From G942493375 sp942493375 (lineage in GTDB: Bacteria > Armatimonadota > UBA5829): 64,000 nt of DNA. The stretch lies in contig OW818698.1 of NCBI GenBank assembly GCA_942493375.1, forward strand, positions 8,134,537 through 8,198,536, given 5' to 3'. A program made the translations under genes and the position numbers. The first letter of the stretch is position 1. The number at the start of each line of letters is the position of its first letter. Positions 36,196 to 46,358 of the stretch are shown here, in pieces. The notes under the pieces are model-generated. The model made no database searches. It saw only the letters and a program-made list of their open reading frames with translations, and was not told the DNA's origin.

Positions 36196-38064
36196 TTACT
36201 GGTCAGTATTTTCGCCGTATTTTATAGGGGTTTCGAAGAATTTTCCTTGTTTGTCAACCGGGATTTGGTTGTTCTTTTGCTTTATCCCTTTGCTGCTCAT
36301 TATGTATATTGCGTTGCGTCCGGTATCTGTATTTGGATTATCGCACACGCCTTCTATCTTGTTGTCTGATACATTGATGCCGTCCACACCTGCAACGAAT
36401 ATCGCAGAATTGTCTGTGTTTTTGACTGTGTTGCCGGTGAATGTGACGTTACGGTGGACTCCGGGTTTCAGAGGGTATTTCATATCTTTCAACCAGGCCA
36501 TCGCACACAACGCAGCTGGACCCATGGCAGCCCCGTAGTTACAGTGTTCGAAGATGTTGTTACGGACAGTGACATCTCTGGTGCCTATGGACTCAAAGAA
36601 ATAGGTGACTTCGGTCAGCACCATAAGCCCGGGACCGGTGCAGTTGGTGAACTTACATTTTTCGATTATAGCATCACGGGTCTGAATCAGCATCCCTCTT
36701 GCCCGGTTGTTGCGGACTTCAGTGTTCTTTATTCGGACTTTGGGAGCTCTGCTTGCGTTTCCGAATACATCACCCTCGCGTAGCTCTTCGGGCAGCTTAT
36801 CAACAAATGTAAGTTTGATAAGCCCATCAGTGCCCATTGATTCAGCTCTGCGGACCTGGAGTTTGTTGTAGGCTATCAGGTCCTCTACATGGGATATTTC
36901 CATTATGTCATCAGGATCAGGCATGTCGATCATCTTCAGGTTGTGTGCAGCAAGGACGGTGTGGTCATCAATTTTCTGCTTCAGGGAAAGATACAATCCG
37001 GACTTGATGTTGACCCCATCATCCCCCATTCCTTCATATACACAACCGTCCATTGTGATCGTACCTTTACAGCCGGCCATATGAGTAGCATCCGCTGTAG
37101 CAGTCATCAGATAACCCGAACCTGGTTTGGGGACAACATGCAGACGCTTCAGACTGACATTCTTTGTAACAACCGCCACAAACGCCATTCCAGGGACAGT
37201 GTGAACAGTTACATCCTCGACGTTGACGTTCTCACAAAGACTTGCAGAAATCGCTCCGGGACCATAGACTGTATGGCGCAGAACAACCAAAACTCCCGGC
37301 TTGATATTAAGTTTATGTCGTAGATGAACCCGTAGCACCTGTTCTCTGAGAAGTTCGGTCTTTGTAACTGAACCATACTCGTCCAACCCATGCCGCATTG
37401 GCAGTTTCGTGTCAGGGTCATAGTCCATAAATGCCCCAACCGGCATACCGTCCGTAACCGGGAACTCTTTTGGGATCTCTACATCGAAGTGATCGCCTTC
37501 GACAGCTATTACTTTTCCCTGAGAAAATGCAGGATGGTCCCAGGTTATAGTCATATTCTTAACTGTCACATTCCGGCAGTTGGTGAACCTGAACACGCTG
37601 GTAATACCGTGAATAATGAATGTGGAACCATTTCCATCAATAGTCAGTTTATCGTGCCCGGTTATGGAGAACAAGGTGCCAGGATCAGCGGGATTGCTGC
37701 CAGCATAGAAATCGTAGGTTCCTTTCGAAAAACTCACCTTACCCGGAATGCAATTACATTTCTGCAGAGCATTATGAGTTCGAGAGCCGATACCATTGCC
37801 TGATCGGCCTTTGTAGCCTTCGAGTGCTGCAAGCACGGCTTTAGTATCGTCTTTTCCATCTCCAGAGATCGCACCGTATTCGGATACATCAAAAGAAACA
37901 TGTGCACCAGTCCTAGAGTCCGCAATGGGAGCCTGAGGAGTATCTGTTTTGTCTGTTTTATCTTTACCTGATGCCATATTGGCACAAATCAGCAGGACAA
38001 ACAGAGACAGACAGACGATTATAGTTGAATACTCTCGCAAACAGTTACCCAGGTATGTATCCAT
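36196..38064 (-). CDS. Exported right-handed beta-helix (pectate-lyase-like) protein
   Basis: The ATG at 38064 has a perfect GGAGG site; 622 residues follow. An N-terminal helix (YSTIIVCLSLFVLLICANM) directs export. The opening FDVSEYGAISGDGKDDTKAVLAALE is the pectate-lyase-3/polygalacturonase start motif. Successive coil repeats follow, such as NVTVKNMTITWDHPAF, NVNVEDVTVHTVPGM, DVTVRNNIFEHCNYGAAMGP and NVTFTGNTVKNTDNSAIFVAG. Such proteins cut or bind polysaccharides such as pectin, alginate or alpha-galactan. Catalytic residues cannot be assigned without a structure. It lies directly downstream of the GH42 gene on the same strand, separated by a strong palindrome, so it is probably a separate transcript in the same pathway. 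Confidence 0.87.
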   Translation of the reverse strand: MDTYLGNCLREYSTIIVCLSLFVLLICANMASGKDKTDKTDTPQAPIADSRTGAHVSFDVSEYGAISGDGKDDTKAVLAALEGYKGRSGNGIGSRTHNALQKCNCIPGKVSFSKGTYDFYAGSNPADPGTLFSITGHDKLTIDGNGSTFIIHGITSVFRFTNCRNVTVKNMTITWDHPAFSQGKVIAVEGDHFDVEIPKEFPVTDGMPVGAFMDYDPDTKLPMRHGLDEYGSVTKTELLREQVLRVHLRHKLNIKPGVLVVLRHTVYGPGAISASLCENVNVEDVTVHTVPGMAFVAVVTKNVSLKRLHVVPKPGSGYLMTATADATHMAGCKGTITMDGCVYEGMGDDGVNIKSGLYLSLKQKIDDHTVLAAHNLKMIDMPDPDDIMEISHVEDLIAYNKLQVRRAESMGTDGLIKLTFVDKLPEELREGDVFGNASRAPKVRIKNTEVRNNRARGMLIQTRDAIIEKCKFTNCTGPGLMVLTEVTYFFESIGTRDVTVRNNIFEHCNYGAAMGPAALCAMAWLKDMKYPLKPGVHRNVTFTGNTVKNTDNSAIFVAGVDGINVSDNKIEGVCDNPNTDTGRNAIYIMSSKGIKQKNNQIPVDKQGKFFETPIKYGENTDQ

Positions 38065-38090
38065 GGCTTCCTCCAGAACTAGAGTTATAT

Positions 38091-38171
38091 TGTCATCCTG
38101 AGGAACAAAGGATCTGCTTTTGAGCAACCCAAGAGTCATTAAAAGCAGATCCTTTGTTCCTCAGGATGACA
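38091..38171. repeat. 31-base perfect inverted repeat ('GTCATCCTGAGG' family)
   Basis: Arms 38091-38121 and 38141-38171 match without error around a 19-base loop. It begins three bases after the GH42 stop (minus strand) and probably ends that transcript. It is the longest perfect palindrome noticed in the window. Confidence 0.9.
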
Positions 38172-38174
38172 TTT

Positions 38175-40166
38175 TTATACCAGCACCATTACTCCATAAG
38201 GCGGCACATCTATTTTACCGCTGACTGTGTCGCCGGTCAGGATGTCTTTGGCTGGATTATTCAGAGTCAGGGTGGCTGGGCGGTTGGAATGTTCAATTAC
38301 TACCATTCCTTTGCCTGATTCACCTGACCTGGGGGCTACCAGAAGGTTCTCTGAAGCTTCAGCGACTGGACTTATTCCAACTTCAGCTCCAAGGGATGTG
38401 ACTAGACTGGTAAAATCCTGTGCAGGAAGTAGCGTCCCAAGAACCACTATTTTACCTTTTCCTACTTGCATTTCACTGACTGCGCAGAGCCCTTTACAGG
38501 GACCATCTGAATAGTCAGCAAGTGATTTGGCGCCTCTTAGCTCATAGCTGTCGAACCAGAGAGATCCTTGTGAAGCACTACCGTCCTGCCACTGGATTGA
38601 GAACTCTGTGGTTTCCCCTGGGATTTCGTATTTACTATAAATACCCGCTAACTCTTCCAAAGAACCGTATGGAGAGTGAATGAACTTGGTGCAATTCAGG
38701 GTCCGAATATCGGTCATAGGGCCTACTATCCAAATCCCGCCATTTTCTACCCATTCCACAATTCTCTTGCTCAAATCTGCTTCATCGATAGCTGGAAGGA
38801 ATGGCGTAATAACCATCCTGTATTTACCAAGATCGACTGACGGATTAATGACATCCATACGGAACTGCGCTTGCATCAGCGGTTTATATATATCAGCAGT
38901 GAATTTATTCTGGTAATTGAATCCATTAACAAGAGGCTGGTCAACAAACATTAGATGGGCAAAGTTGGAGAAGTGAAGAGCAAGACCTGAATTATCCGGA
39001 GTTGTGCCATTCAGGAAATCTCCAGCGGTTTTGAAACCTTCAGATATTTCGTGAACCTCATCAAATACATGCATATGCCTACCGGCAGTAGTAACTACTG
39101 ATCCGCACATAAGCTCCTGACCAGCCCAGTGAGTACGCCATAGCCAGTACAAATTGGCCTCTCCACCTAATGCTATCGGAAGCCAACTGTTGGACCTGCA
39201 GAATCCAGGAGGTGCATATCCGCTGGATGCAATGCTCCCAGCCCAACTGGTAGAAGTCTCAGTATTCCAGAAAGGCCTGTCTTTTATCGGACGGAGGTAA
39301 TCGAACCAGAACAGAGATTCCCATAGATTTTCACCGAAGTGGTAGTGGTTGTATTGGACAATATCCATCTTGCGATTGGTTGCGTAGTGGTCCAAACCAA
39401 GGATCATCATCATATCGGTGCCGATTGGCTGGGAAGTCTTCTCGTGCAGGATATCTGCCTGGTCTTCCGCAAAATCTCTGTATGATTTGTCAGCAAACTC
39501 TCTCCAGGCTGTTAGTATTGACGGATGGCTCCAGACTTCCGGCCTTGGGAACTGAAGTTGACCAAATGACTGGTAGGTCTGGCTCCAGAGATTAGTGCAC
39601 CATGCTTTATTGAGTTCCTCAATCGTCCCGAACCGCTCTCTCATAAAATCCTGAAATCCTCTGATACAGACCGGGCATGCACAGGAATTGATAGGAGCCG
39701 ATGGAGGAAATATCTCATTATCTATCTGCCATCCGATGACTCGTTCATCTTGACCGAACTCTTCAGCCATCTTGTTAACGATCCGTTTACAGAAATCTCT
39801 GAAAATCTGGTTGTTGGGGCAACTATGCCTGCGCATACCGTGGGTAGTAGGGCTACCATCAGGACGAATAAAGAGGGTTTCCGGATAACGTTCTACCAGC
39901 CAGGCAGGAGGAGTAGCTGTAGGAGTACCCATAATAGTTGCAATCCCGGCCTCACCGAGTTTATCTACTACCAGATGCAGCCAGTCGAAGTCATACTGTC
40001 CTTCCTGTGGTTCCATACAGCTCCATGCGAACTCAGCGATACGCGTGGTGTTCATGCCAACTTCTTTCATCAGGGCAATGTCCTGATCTATCTGTTCTAA
40101 CGGCCAGTCCTCGGGATAATATGCAGCACCAAGATATGGTGGTTTGGGAGCTATAAAATGTGACAT
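38175..40166 (-). CDS. GH42 beta-galactosidase
   Basis: The 663-residue protein has no signal peptide and should act in the cytoplasm on beta-galactosides brought in by transporters. The TIM barrel begins LGAAYYPEDWPLEQIDQDIALMKE. The acid/base is Glu151 in GWQIDNE and the nucleophile Glu303 in FWNTETSTSWAG. The zinc-cluster Cys residues of the family are present: Cys116 and the CACPVC group (162, 164, 167). The trimerisation domain (about 395-600) and a short beta C-domain ending in DVPPYGVMVLV follow. Length is usual for GH42. AAGGACA precedes the ATG. Very secure as family; the natural substrate may be an arabinogalactan or galactan fragment. Confidence 0.95.
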   Translation of the reverse strand: MSHFIAPKPPYLGAAYYPEDWPLEQIDQDIALMKEVGMNTTRIAEFAWSCMEPQEGQYDFDWLHLVVDKLGEAGIATIMGTPTATPPAWLVERYPETLFIRPDGSPTTHGMRRHSCPNNQIFRDFCKRIVNKMAEEFGQDERVIGWQIDNEIFPPSAPINSCACPVCIRGFQDFMRERFGTIEELNKAWCTNLWSQTYQSFGQLQFPRPEVWSHPSILTAWREFADKSYRDFAEDQADILHEKTSQPIGTDMMMILGLDHYATNRKMDIVQYNHYHFGENLWESLFWFDYLRPIKDRPFWNTETSTSWAGSIASSGYAPPGFCRSNSWLPIALGGEANLYWLWRTHWAGQELMCGSVVTTAGRHMHVFDEVHEISEGFKTAGDFLNGTTPDNSGLALHFSNFAHLMFVDQPLVNGFNYQNKFTADIYKPLMQAQFRMDVINPSVDLGKYRMVITPFLPAIDEADLSKRIVEWVENGGIWIVGPMTDIRTLNCTKFIHSPYGSLEELAGIYSKYEIPGETTEFSIQWQDGSASQGSLWFDSYELRGAKSLADYSDGPCKGLCAVSEMQVGKGKIVVLGTLLPAQDFTSLVTSLGAEVGISPVAEASENLLVAPRSGESGKGMVVIEHSNRPATLTLNNPAKDILTGDTVSGKIDVPPYGVMVLV

Positions 40167-40541
40167 TATCAGTGTCCTTTCAACTATCGATATAAAGGTA
40201 TTGCTGCGATATTCTATTGCTTTATATGAAGCTTGTCAAAGGCTGCTAAGATTTGCCATTCACGATGTGGTTTTTATTCTCACGCACAGACGCCAAGAAG
40301 GGAGGGTTGAATGAATACTGAATAGATAGATTAGCAATTGGGAGATCTAACAACTACTAATGAAAGTCTAGATATGTGATGTGGGAGATCGCGAGGCTTT
40401 TCATTGCGGCTTTACGTGAGATTAAACAGGAATGTGTTATTAATACTCGCTTTGAAATATCAGTGTGCATTACTATTGACATTTATCTCACTGTAAGCCA
40501 AACTTATGTCATTGCGCTAATTTATTGATCCGAGGTAATGT
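40167..40541. other. Intergenic region with two fragments of the interspersed repeat
   Basis: Divergent promoter space between the GH42 gene and the DUF4091-type gene. It contains repeat fragments at 40277-40302 (minus orientation) and 40402-40424 (plus orientation). No gene or clear promoter boxes are seen. Confidence 0.6.
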
Positions 40542-43500
40542 ATGTCAAAGTTGACTCTTACTGCTGTGTTGTCGGTGTTGTTTGCGACTTTTGCTTTTCC
40601 TGTATTTGGAGCTGTGCCGGAGTATTATTCGATACTAGCTGAACCGATTCCACTGGATCAGGTCACGTTTACTCCGTCCCCAAAGGCTTCTCCCTGGAAA
40701 CCAAGCCAGGCTGATATTAAGCGTGGGTTTGCTGCTTACGGAGTAGATACAGCGGATGTATTGACACCGGACTGGCTCTGGACTGAACCGGCGCCTCCTG
40801 CAAGTATTGATCTGTTTGTGTACAAAGGGCAATTCAGACCAGCTCCACTGGCTATCCGGACTCTGCAGCCTCTGAATAACATGCGTATTGTTTGCTCGGA
40901 GTTAAAGAATTCCAAAGGCGGGATTATACCAAAAGAATATACAGATATCCGTTCGGTAGTTTATATTGCGCGAACAGTAGACAAGCAGGTCCTCTACACC
41001 GGAACATGGCTGCGTAAACAACTGCCTTCGAAGCTGCCAAAGGAGTATACATCCTGGGTATGGATTACATTTCATGCAGACTCAAAAACCCAACCGGGAG
41101 TTTATAAGGGTGTAATAACTGTTTCTGGTTCAGGAAACGGCAAGCAGACTATTCCAGTTAAAGTTTTAGTTCCAGGTTTTAATATACAGCCACCAAAAGG
41201 CAGTTATGGTTATTATATCCCAGGACATTTTAATATGGTAACCCAGGGAGTATTTCACAACTATGCAGAACCTCAGTATATACCTGCAAATATAGGGACT
41301 TATTTCAAGTTCTGGAAGACACGAAATCTGACTTCTCCTACTTTCTACCATATGTATCCCGGGCTCAGTTGCATAGACGGGCACGCGCAGACTGATTTTA
41401 CTGATCTTGGTAAGATGGTCAATGCTGTAAAGAAAGCCGGGCTTAAAGGGGATGTGTGTGTCGATTTAAGGTGGATTGAATGGTGGGCCAGCACCGCTGC
41501 GGGTGTGCTTGATACAATCACAGCCGCGGGCAAGAGCACGGCTGGAGATATTGGGATTCATGGTCAAGATGGCTGGCAGGCTGAAACATACAGTGAAGGA
41601 TCAAAACGGTTAGTTACGGAGGCTGCTCAGCAGCTGATTGATAAAGCCAACAAAGAGAAGTGGCCAAGATTATTGCTTCTTGCTGAAGAAGAGCTGGCAG
41701 GCGATCTGCTTAAAAGGGCAGCTTGGGAAGCATTCACACCGGTGCTCCGCAAACTGGCGCCTGATACTACATATATAGTAGATAATTCTATCGGTTACTC
41801 AGGAATGTCAACCGACAGAGGTGAGATCAATAATATAAGGATCAGGCAGTATAACAACTGGACTGAGGAAGGCTTGGCAGCGGCTAAGCGGCAGGGAGCA
41901 CAGGTCCGCAGCTACAACTACGGTTGGAGCCGATGCACCTGGGGATTCCTGCAGACCAGACTTGGTTCGGACTCTCACCACCAGTGGGCAGATATGTGGT
42001 ATGGGGGTAATGCTGAAGCTAGTTGGTCGGTAACGCAGCTCTCAAGCAAAGGTATAACGACATCTGTTCCGGCGGAGACTTCTCATGAAGGCCTCGATGA
42101 TATTGCCTATACCCAAACGCTGCTGGCTCTCTCTGGGAAGAAAGGGCCAAAATACCTGGCCAATGCGAAGAAACTTATTGATAGCCTGATATCTGATGTG
42201 CCTGTGAACTCTATGATCTATCATCCATGGCTGAGCTATATCCCAAACACGGAGTTCGAGAGGCGACGATGGGAAATGGCACTGGCGATAGATGGTCTGT
42301 CCGGCAAGAAGAACTACACAAAAGGCGCTCCCGGTAAACCTAAGATCCTGGGAACGTGGCCAGTTCGACTTGAGGTAAAAAAACCGGACAAAATAGTAGG
42401 TGCACCAAGAATATCGGAGAAAATGACTCTGGATGGGAACCGAACAGAGAGGTGCTGGTCCTATCCAGGAAGCGGGACCGGACCTTTGAGATGGCTGTGG
42501 AACACGGAAGCACAGATGCTGGCAGCTGCTGGAGCTCAGGGAAGGGATACAATTGCACAACCGAGTTCCACAAATGCCTATGTTGCATATGACTCCGAGG
42601 GTATCTATCTGCTTGCCCAGTGCAATCATACGACTCTTGAGAATGCCCGTATAAAGCATGGAGACAACGATCCGGAACTGTGGATGGACGACTGTATGGA
42701 GTTCTTCTTTGAACCGAAGTTTGGGAGCAATGAATACTACCACCTAACTGTAAATGTAAAGGGAAACAGTTTACTGGTATACCGCAGTGATGTAATTCAA
42801 GATCCCGGGATCAAGACTGCTCAGGTGAACTTAAATAATGGTTCAGGCGGGTATTCACAGGAGATTTTTGTCCCGTGGAAATCACTCGGGCTGAGCGAGA
42901 TGCCCAAACAGGGTACTGCCTGGAGAATGAACATAGCCAGGGAGTTTAACTCCTGGGATCAGTTGATGTCGTGGGGAACTGTTAACTCCATGTTTGCTGA
43001 AACCGACCGATGGGGAATGCTGGTTTTCGAAGGAGAACAGGGAAAAGTATCTCTGGAAAATCTGATGATCGGACCCGGATTCCCTGGTAAAAACAGTGTG
43101 TCCGGGCAAATAGTTTCCGCCCCGGCATGGACACCAACGGATATGGTTGTCTCAGTCACTGACACGTCCAGCAAAACGGTCGCGTCACAGAATATTTCAT
43201 TAGAAAAATGGAAGGCTAACCCGGCGTTTTCGATTACGTTCAGTGTTCCCCAGAATATCACAGCACAGACATGGCAGCTCAAAATAACGGATTTATCGGG
43301 TGCAATTCTGGGTACAGCACCGATTCCGGTGAGAAGTGAGAAGAGCAGTGTAACAATGGTTAAGTGTCCAACCAAAGTTATCGGCGGGACCAATATGGCG
43401 GCAGAAATCAGATTGAACATAGGTGACATCAGCCTGAAAGAGAGCAGTTTAGCGGGTACATTGAAATCAAGTGCCGGACAGATTATCCCGTTACCTGCAT

Positions 43501-43652
43501 GCAAGTTGCAGGGCTCAGACACCCAGAAAGTATGGATTGCAACCAATGGGCTTCAGCCTGGTGTATGGTCGTTACAACTCGGTGTTTCCGGTACTACGAA
43601 TAAAGGAACTGTTACTAAATTCACAGTTTTACCATGTCCTACAGCGGAGTAA
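40542..43652 (+). CDS. Secreted DUF4091-like protein with CBM9-like domain
   Basis: The 1,036-residue protein has a signal peptide (LTAVLSVLFATFAFPVFG). Residues about 60-220 form a beta-sandwich of the type that precedes DUF4091 domains (WVWITFHADSKTQPGVYKGVITV). A TIM-barrel-like middle follows, and a DUF4091-type end of barrel (YNYGWSRCTWGFLQTRLGSD ... HQWADMWYGG ... TSHEGLDDIAYTQTLLAL). A CBM9-like domain follows (about 625-790: RISEKMTLDGNRTERCW ... AYVAYDSEGIYLLAQCNH ... WMDDCMEFFFEP) and then about 240 residues of beta-sandwich. DUF4091 proteins are glycosidase relatives; catalysis is not proven here. It is followed 49 bases later by another secreted glycosidase-like gene, probably one operon. 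Confidence 0.85.
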   Translation: MSKLTLTAVLSVLFATFAFPVFGAVPEYYSILAEPIPLDQVTFTPSPKASPWKPSQADIKRGFAAYGVDTADVLTPDWLWTEPAPPASIDLFVYKGQFRPAPLAIRTLQPLNNMRIVCSELKNSKGGIIPKEYTDIRSVVYIARTVDKQVLYTGTWLRKQLPSKLPKEYTSWVWITFHADSKTQPGVYKGVITVSGSGNGKQTIPVKVLVPGFNIQPPKGSYGYYIPGHFNMVTQGVFHNYAEPQYIPANIGTYFKFWKTRNLTSPTFYHMYPGLSCIDGHAQTDFTDLGKMVNAVKKAGLKGDVCVDLRWIEWWASTAAGVLDTITAAGKSTAGDIGIHGQDGWQAETYSEGSKRLVTEAAQQLIDKANKEKWPRLLLLAEEELAGDLLKRAAWEAFTPVLRKLAPDTTYIVDNSIGYSGMSTDRGEINNIRIRQYNNWTEEGLAAAKRQGAQVRSYNYGWSRCTWGFLQTRLGSDSHHQWADMWYGGNAEASWSVTQLSSKGITTSVPAETSHEGLDDIAYTQTLLALSGKKGPKYLANAKKLIDSLISDVPVNSMIYHPWLSYIPNTEFERRRWEMALAIDGLSGKKNYTKGAPGKPKILGTWPVRLEVKKPDKIVGAPRISEKMTLDGNRTERCWSYPGSGTGPLRWLWNTEAQMLAAAGAQGRDTIAQPSSTNAYVAYDSEGIYLLAQCNHTTLENARIKHGDNDPELWMDDCMEFFFEPKFGSNEYYHLTVNVKGNSLLVYRSDVIQDPGIKTAQVNLNNGSGGYSQEIFVPWKSLGLSEMPKQGTAWRMNIAREFNSWDQLMSWGTVNSMFAETDRWGMLVFEGEQGKVSLENLMIGPGFPGKNSVSGQIVSAPAWTPTDMVVSVTDTSSKTVASQNISLEKWKANPAFSITFSVPQNITAQTWQLKITDLSGAILGTAPIPVRSEKSSVTMVKCPTKVIGGTNMAAEIRLNIGDISLKESSLAGTLKSSAGQIIPLPACKLQGSDTQKVWIATNGLQPGVWSLQLGVSGTTNKGTVTKFTVLPCPTAE

Positions 43653-43701
43653 ATGTGAGTTTTGAACTTGAATTGTTGATAAATATCATTGGAGGTTTTG
43701 A

Positions 43702-45834
43702 TTGATAAGGATAGTTGTCAGAATAATTGTTGGAATTCTTGTTTCTTTGGCTTTGTCCCCCACGCTAGCTGTAGCTCGGGATAAAAGCATGGCTTTAGAC
43801 CCGTTTGCCTATCTTTCTAATGCAGACGCCAGGCAGGCTTGGGCTAGAGCTGGCGCTGGGCAGGGTGTGTCAGTCAGCGAAGCAGCTCCTAAAAGTGTGC
43901 TGAAACTGCCATGTATGTTCTCTCCCGGAAGTACTCGCGCTTTCTGGGATAAGAAAGTGAAACTGGATCTTTCTAAGTATGACAGCATAAGTTTCCGGGT
44001 TAAGCTGGATGATCCATCATCTCTATTGATAGTATCGATCTATTTCCAGACTGCTGGTGGTGGTTGGTGGGCGGCTTATTCGACAGCTTCCCTATCTACC
44101 AATCAGTGGCAGGATATTATCATTCCGATGAGTGCATTCACTGCCGAAGGGACTTGCAACGGATGGGGTGAGATTCGGACTATACGTCTGTCAGTCAACT
44201 CCAATGCAAAGACAGTACCGAGCAATGTCTGGGTCTCTCAACTCAAGGCACTATCGTGCGGCGGCACTGCGAATATGCTCTCTAACAGCAGTTTTGAGTA
44301 CTGTTCAACTGAAAGACTGCCGGATTATTGGGGCACTGAACACTGGGGATTGCGCAGCGATGCTACTCTTCTGGATACCGATGCCTGGCGCGCAAGATGG
44401 GGTGTCGATGACAAGGTCAGCCATTCAGGAAAACGCTCAATGAAGATCACAGGCTCTGCTGATCCGACAGACAATATGCTTGCAGGTATGTGGACATCCC
44501 TTGTTGCAGAGCACACCTATACGTTCAGCGCGTGGCTCCGCAGTGACAAACCAGACATAATGGTGAATATGCGGTTTGATGCTGTTGGCGATAAGCAAGT
44601 CAAAGTTGGCAAGGAATGGCAGAGGTTTTCCTTGACCGGGAAAGCAACCGGCAGCGGTGCTTATAAGTGCTTTATCAACTCAACGCAGGACGGTGTCTTC
44701 TGGGTCGATGATGTGCAGTTAGAATCAGGATCTGAGGCAACACCATATAACCCCTCTATCAATGATAGAAAACTTAAGACGATCCGACCGATCACCAGAC
44801 CAGCCACAAAGGTAGCTGATTGCCCTATATCTCCCGGTCCTGCTGGAGTAAAAGTAGAAATCGATAAAGACCGACGATTCCTGGTCGATGGACAGCCATT
44901 CATCCCATTTGCAATGGGATGGGAGAGTGTTCCATCACCTGTGGCGATCAAAGAAACAGCTAAAGCCGGATTCAACTCAATCTGTTTCACTCCTACATCG
45001 GGAGATTTCGCCAGACTGCGTCCTACTCTGGACTGTGCACGCGATAACGGACTCAAAGTCATCTTCTGGTTCCCATCCAACCTCCCACTGGCTGAGTTCA
45101 GGGACTGGATCACTAACCTTAAAGACCATCCCACTATCATTGCCTGGTATATATTTGATGAACCCAGTTCTATAACACCTGAACTGCAAGCAAAATACGA
45201 CTCCGCTAAACAAATAGACCCTACCCGCCCGGCATATATCAATTACGTTTTCTACCCACAGGACATGCTGGGAGATATAGCCAGCCGGGACTGGTATCCT
45301 ATTCCTGACAATACCCCGGGATTTATGGGGATAGCAACGGATGAACTCGAAAAGCCTGCATCAAAATCAGGCAAACCGAGTTGGATATGGCTGCAAACCA
45401 TCGGAAATGCATACTACATCAACCGTGAGCCGTGGGATACTGAAACCGAGTGTATGGCCTATTCATCGCTAATCCACGGAGCCAGAGGAATCAAATACTT
45501 CGTCCACAAACCCCACAGCGGTGCAATGTGGAATGAACTGAGGATGCTAACAAGAGAGGTCAGAGAACTGACACCAATCTTATACTCAACCGAAACTCCC
45601 CCGACCATCACCCTAAACGGTGCCGGAGTGGACTTTGTAACCAAGACCTATCAAGGAAAGACCTATATAATAGCAGTCAACCTAAGGTCAGATCGAAACA
45701 AAGTCTCATTCACGCTTCCAGATAGTAAAATGGAAGCAAGCGTATTGTTCGAAAATCGGAAGATCAAAGTTAAGAAAACAACGTTTACGGATACTTTCGA
45801 AGCTTATCAGAGGCATGTTTATTGTTTAGAATAA
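43702..45834 (+). CDS. Secreted two-CBM TIM-barrel glycosidase-like protein
   Basis: TTG start at 43702 after GGAGG; 710 residues. Signal peptide: IVVRIIVGILVSLALSPTLAVA. First domain (about 30-185): CBM11/CIA30-like jelly roll (LDLSKYDSISFRVKLD ... WQDIIIPMSAFT). Second (about 190-345): CBM4/9-like (MLSNSSFEYCSTERLPDYWG ... FWVDDVQLESGSEATPYN). Third (about 390-650): TIM barrel (RRFLVDGQPFIPFAMGWES ... GFNSICFTPT ... HPTIIAWYIFDEPS). The Glu in FDEP stands at the usual acid/base place of clan GH-A. A small beta domain ends the chain. The exact GH family is not recognised. It probably shares a transcript with the DUF4091-like gene. Confidence 0.82.
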   Translation: MIRIVVRIIVGILVSLALSPTLAVARDKSMALDPFAYLSNADARQAWARAGAGQGVSVSEAAPKSVLKLPCMFSPGSTRAFWDKKVKLDLSKYDSISFRVKLDDPSSLLIVSIYFQTAGGGWWAAYSTASLSTNQWQDIIIPMSAFTAEGTCNGWGEIRTIRLSVNSNAKTVPSNVWVSQLKALSCGGTANMLSNSSFEYCSTERLPDYWGTEHWGLRSDATLLDTDAWRARWGVDDKVSHSGKRSMKITGSADPTDNMLAGMWTSLVAEHTYTFSAWLRSDKPDIMVNMRFDAVGDKQVKVGKEWQRFSLTGKATGSGAYKCFINSTQDGVFWVDDVQLESGSEATPYNPSINDRKLKTIRPITRPATKVADCPISPGPAGVKVEIDKDRRFLVDGQPFIPFAMGWESVPSPVAIKETAKAGFNSICFTPTSGDFARLRPTLDCARDNGLKVIFWFPSNLPLAEFRDWITNLKDHPTIIAWYIFDEPSSITPELQAKYDSAKQIDPTRPAYINYVFYPQDMLGDIASRDWYPIPDNTPGFMGIATDELEKPASKSGKPSWIWLQTIGNAYYINREPWDTETECMAYSSLIHGARGIKYFVHKPHSGAMWNELRMLTREVRELTPILYSTETPPTITLNGAGVDFVTKTYQGKTYIIAVNLRSDRNKVSFTLPDSKMEASVLFENRKIKVKKTTFTDTFEAYQRHVYCLE

Positions 45835-45835
45835 A

Positions 45836-45859
45836 AACGCCAATGCGGAGATTGGCGTT
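45836..45859 (+). terminator. Hairpin after the glycosidase operon
   Basis: AACGCCAAT/ATTGGCGTT stem of nine bases with a six-base loop, starting two bases after the stop codon. There is no T-tract. Confidence 0.65.
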
Positions 45860-45867
45860 CCCAGGAA

Positions 45868-45897
45868 ATCACCCGGCTCAGAGATGGGTCGGGTGAT
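45868..45897. repeat. GNRA-capped hairpin, left copy
   Basis: TCACCCG/CGGGTGA with an extended stem closed by a GAGA tetraloop. A second hairpin with the same design but changed base pairs lies at 49272-49299, on the far side of the NLR cassette. Its last base touches the antitoxin stop codon. Confidence 0.75.
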
Positions 45898-46145
45898 CAT
45901 CTGTTTCTATCTTCTCGCAATAGTGTCAGACTATCGACAGCAACTAACGGCGCCTCATATGACCTGCGTCTGGCTGCAATCCGGTTCAAGGCTTCAAGTC
46001 CTGTTGCTTGTGTTCTTTCAGCATTCAGAGCCTCTTCTATCAATACTATTGCCTGCTGGCTTACGGTTCTGCTACTTTGACGTGCCAAAGCTTTTATTTT
46101 ACTGTGTAAATGCTCTGGAAAATCTCTTATGCATAGTGTTGGCAT
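45897..46145 (-). CDS. Orphan FitA/VapB-type ribbon-helix-helix antitoxin
   Basis: From the ATG at 46145 (82 residues; an in-frame GTG at 46154 has no SD) the protein begins with a ribbon-helix-helix: TLCIRDFPEHLHSKIKALAR followed by SSRTVSQQAIVLIEEAL. The C-terminal part (DSLTLLREDRNR) resembles the toxin-contacting tail of FitA-like antitoxins. Such antitoxins normally precede a PIN-domain VapC toxin gene, but only 62 bases separate its stop from a glycosidase gene on the other strand, so there is no room for one. It may be a relic, a trans-acting antitoxin or a regulator. It sits at the edge of the NLR-like cassette. Confidence 0.8.
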   Translation of the reverse strand: MPTLCIRDFPEHLHSKIKALARQSSRTVSQQAIVLIEEALNAERTQATGLEALNRIAARRRSYEAPLVAVDSLTLLREDRNR

Positions 46146-46358
46146 GATGATCACACTCTTGATTAATAATACCCAACTGTCTGAAAAATAAAGGGGGTTT
46201 GATCACTTTTGTTTTGTTTAGTGATTTATGGAACACCTTGCCGATACGATACAATCTATTCATGAAAATCTCGTTGACGGAATGCGTAAGATGTGTTAGA
46301 CTTCAGACAATTTTACAGATATTTCTCGTTTTATCGGTGAATAAACCAGAGGTGATAT

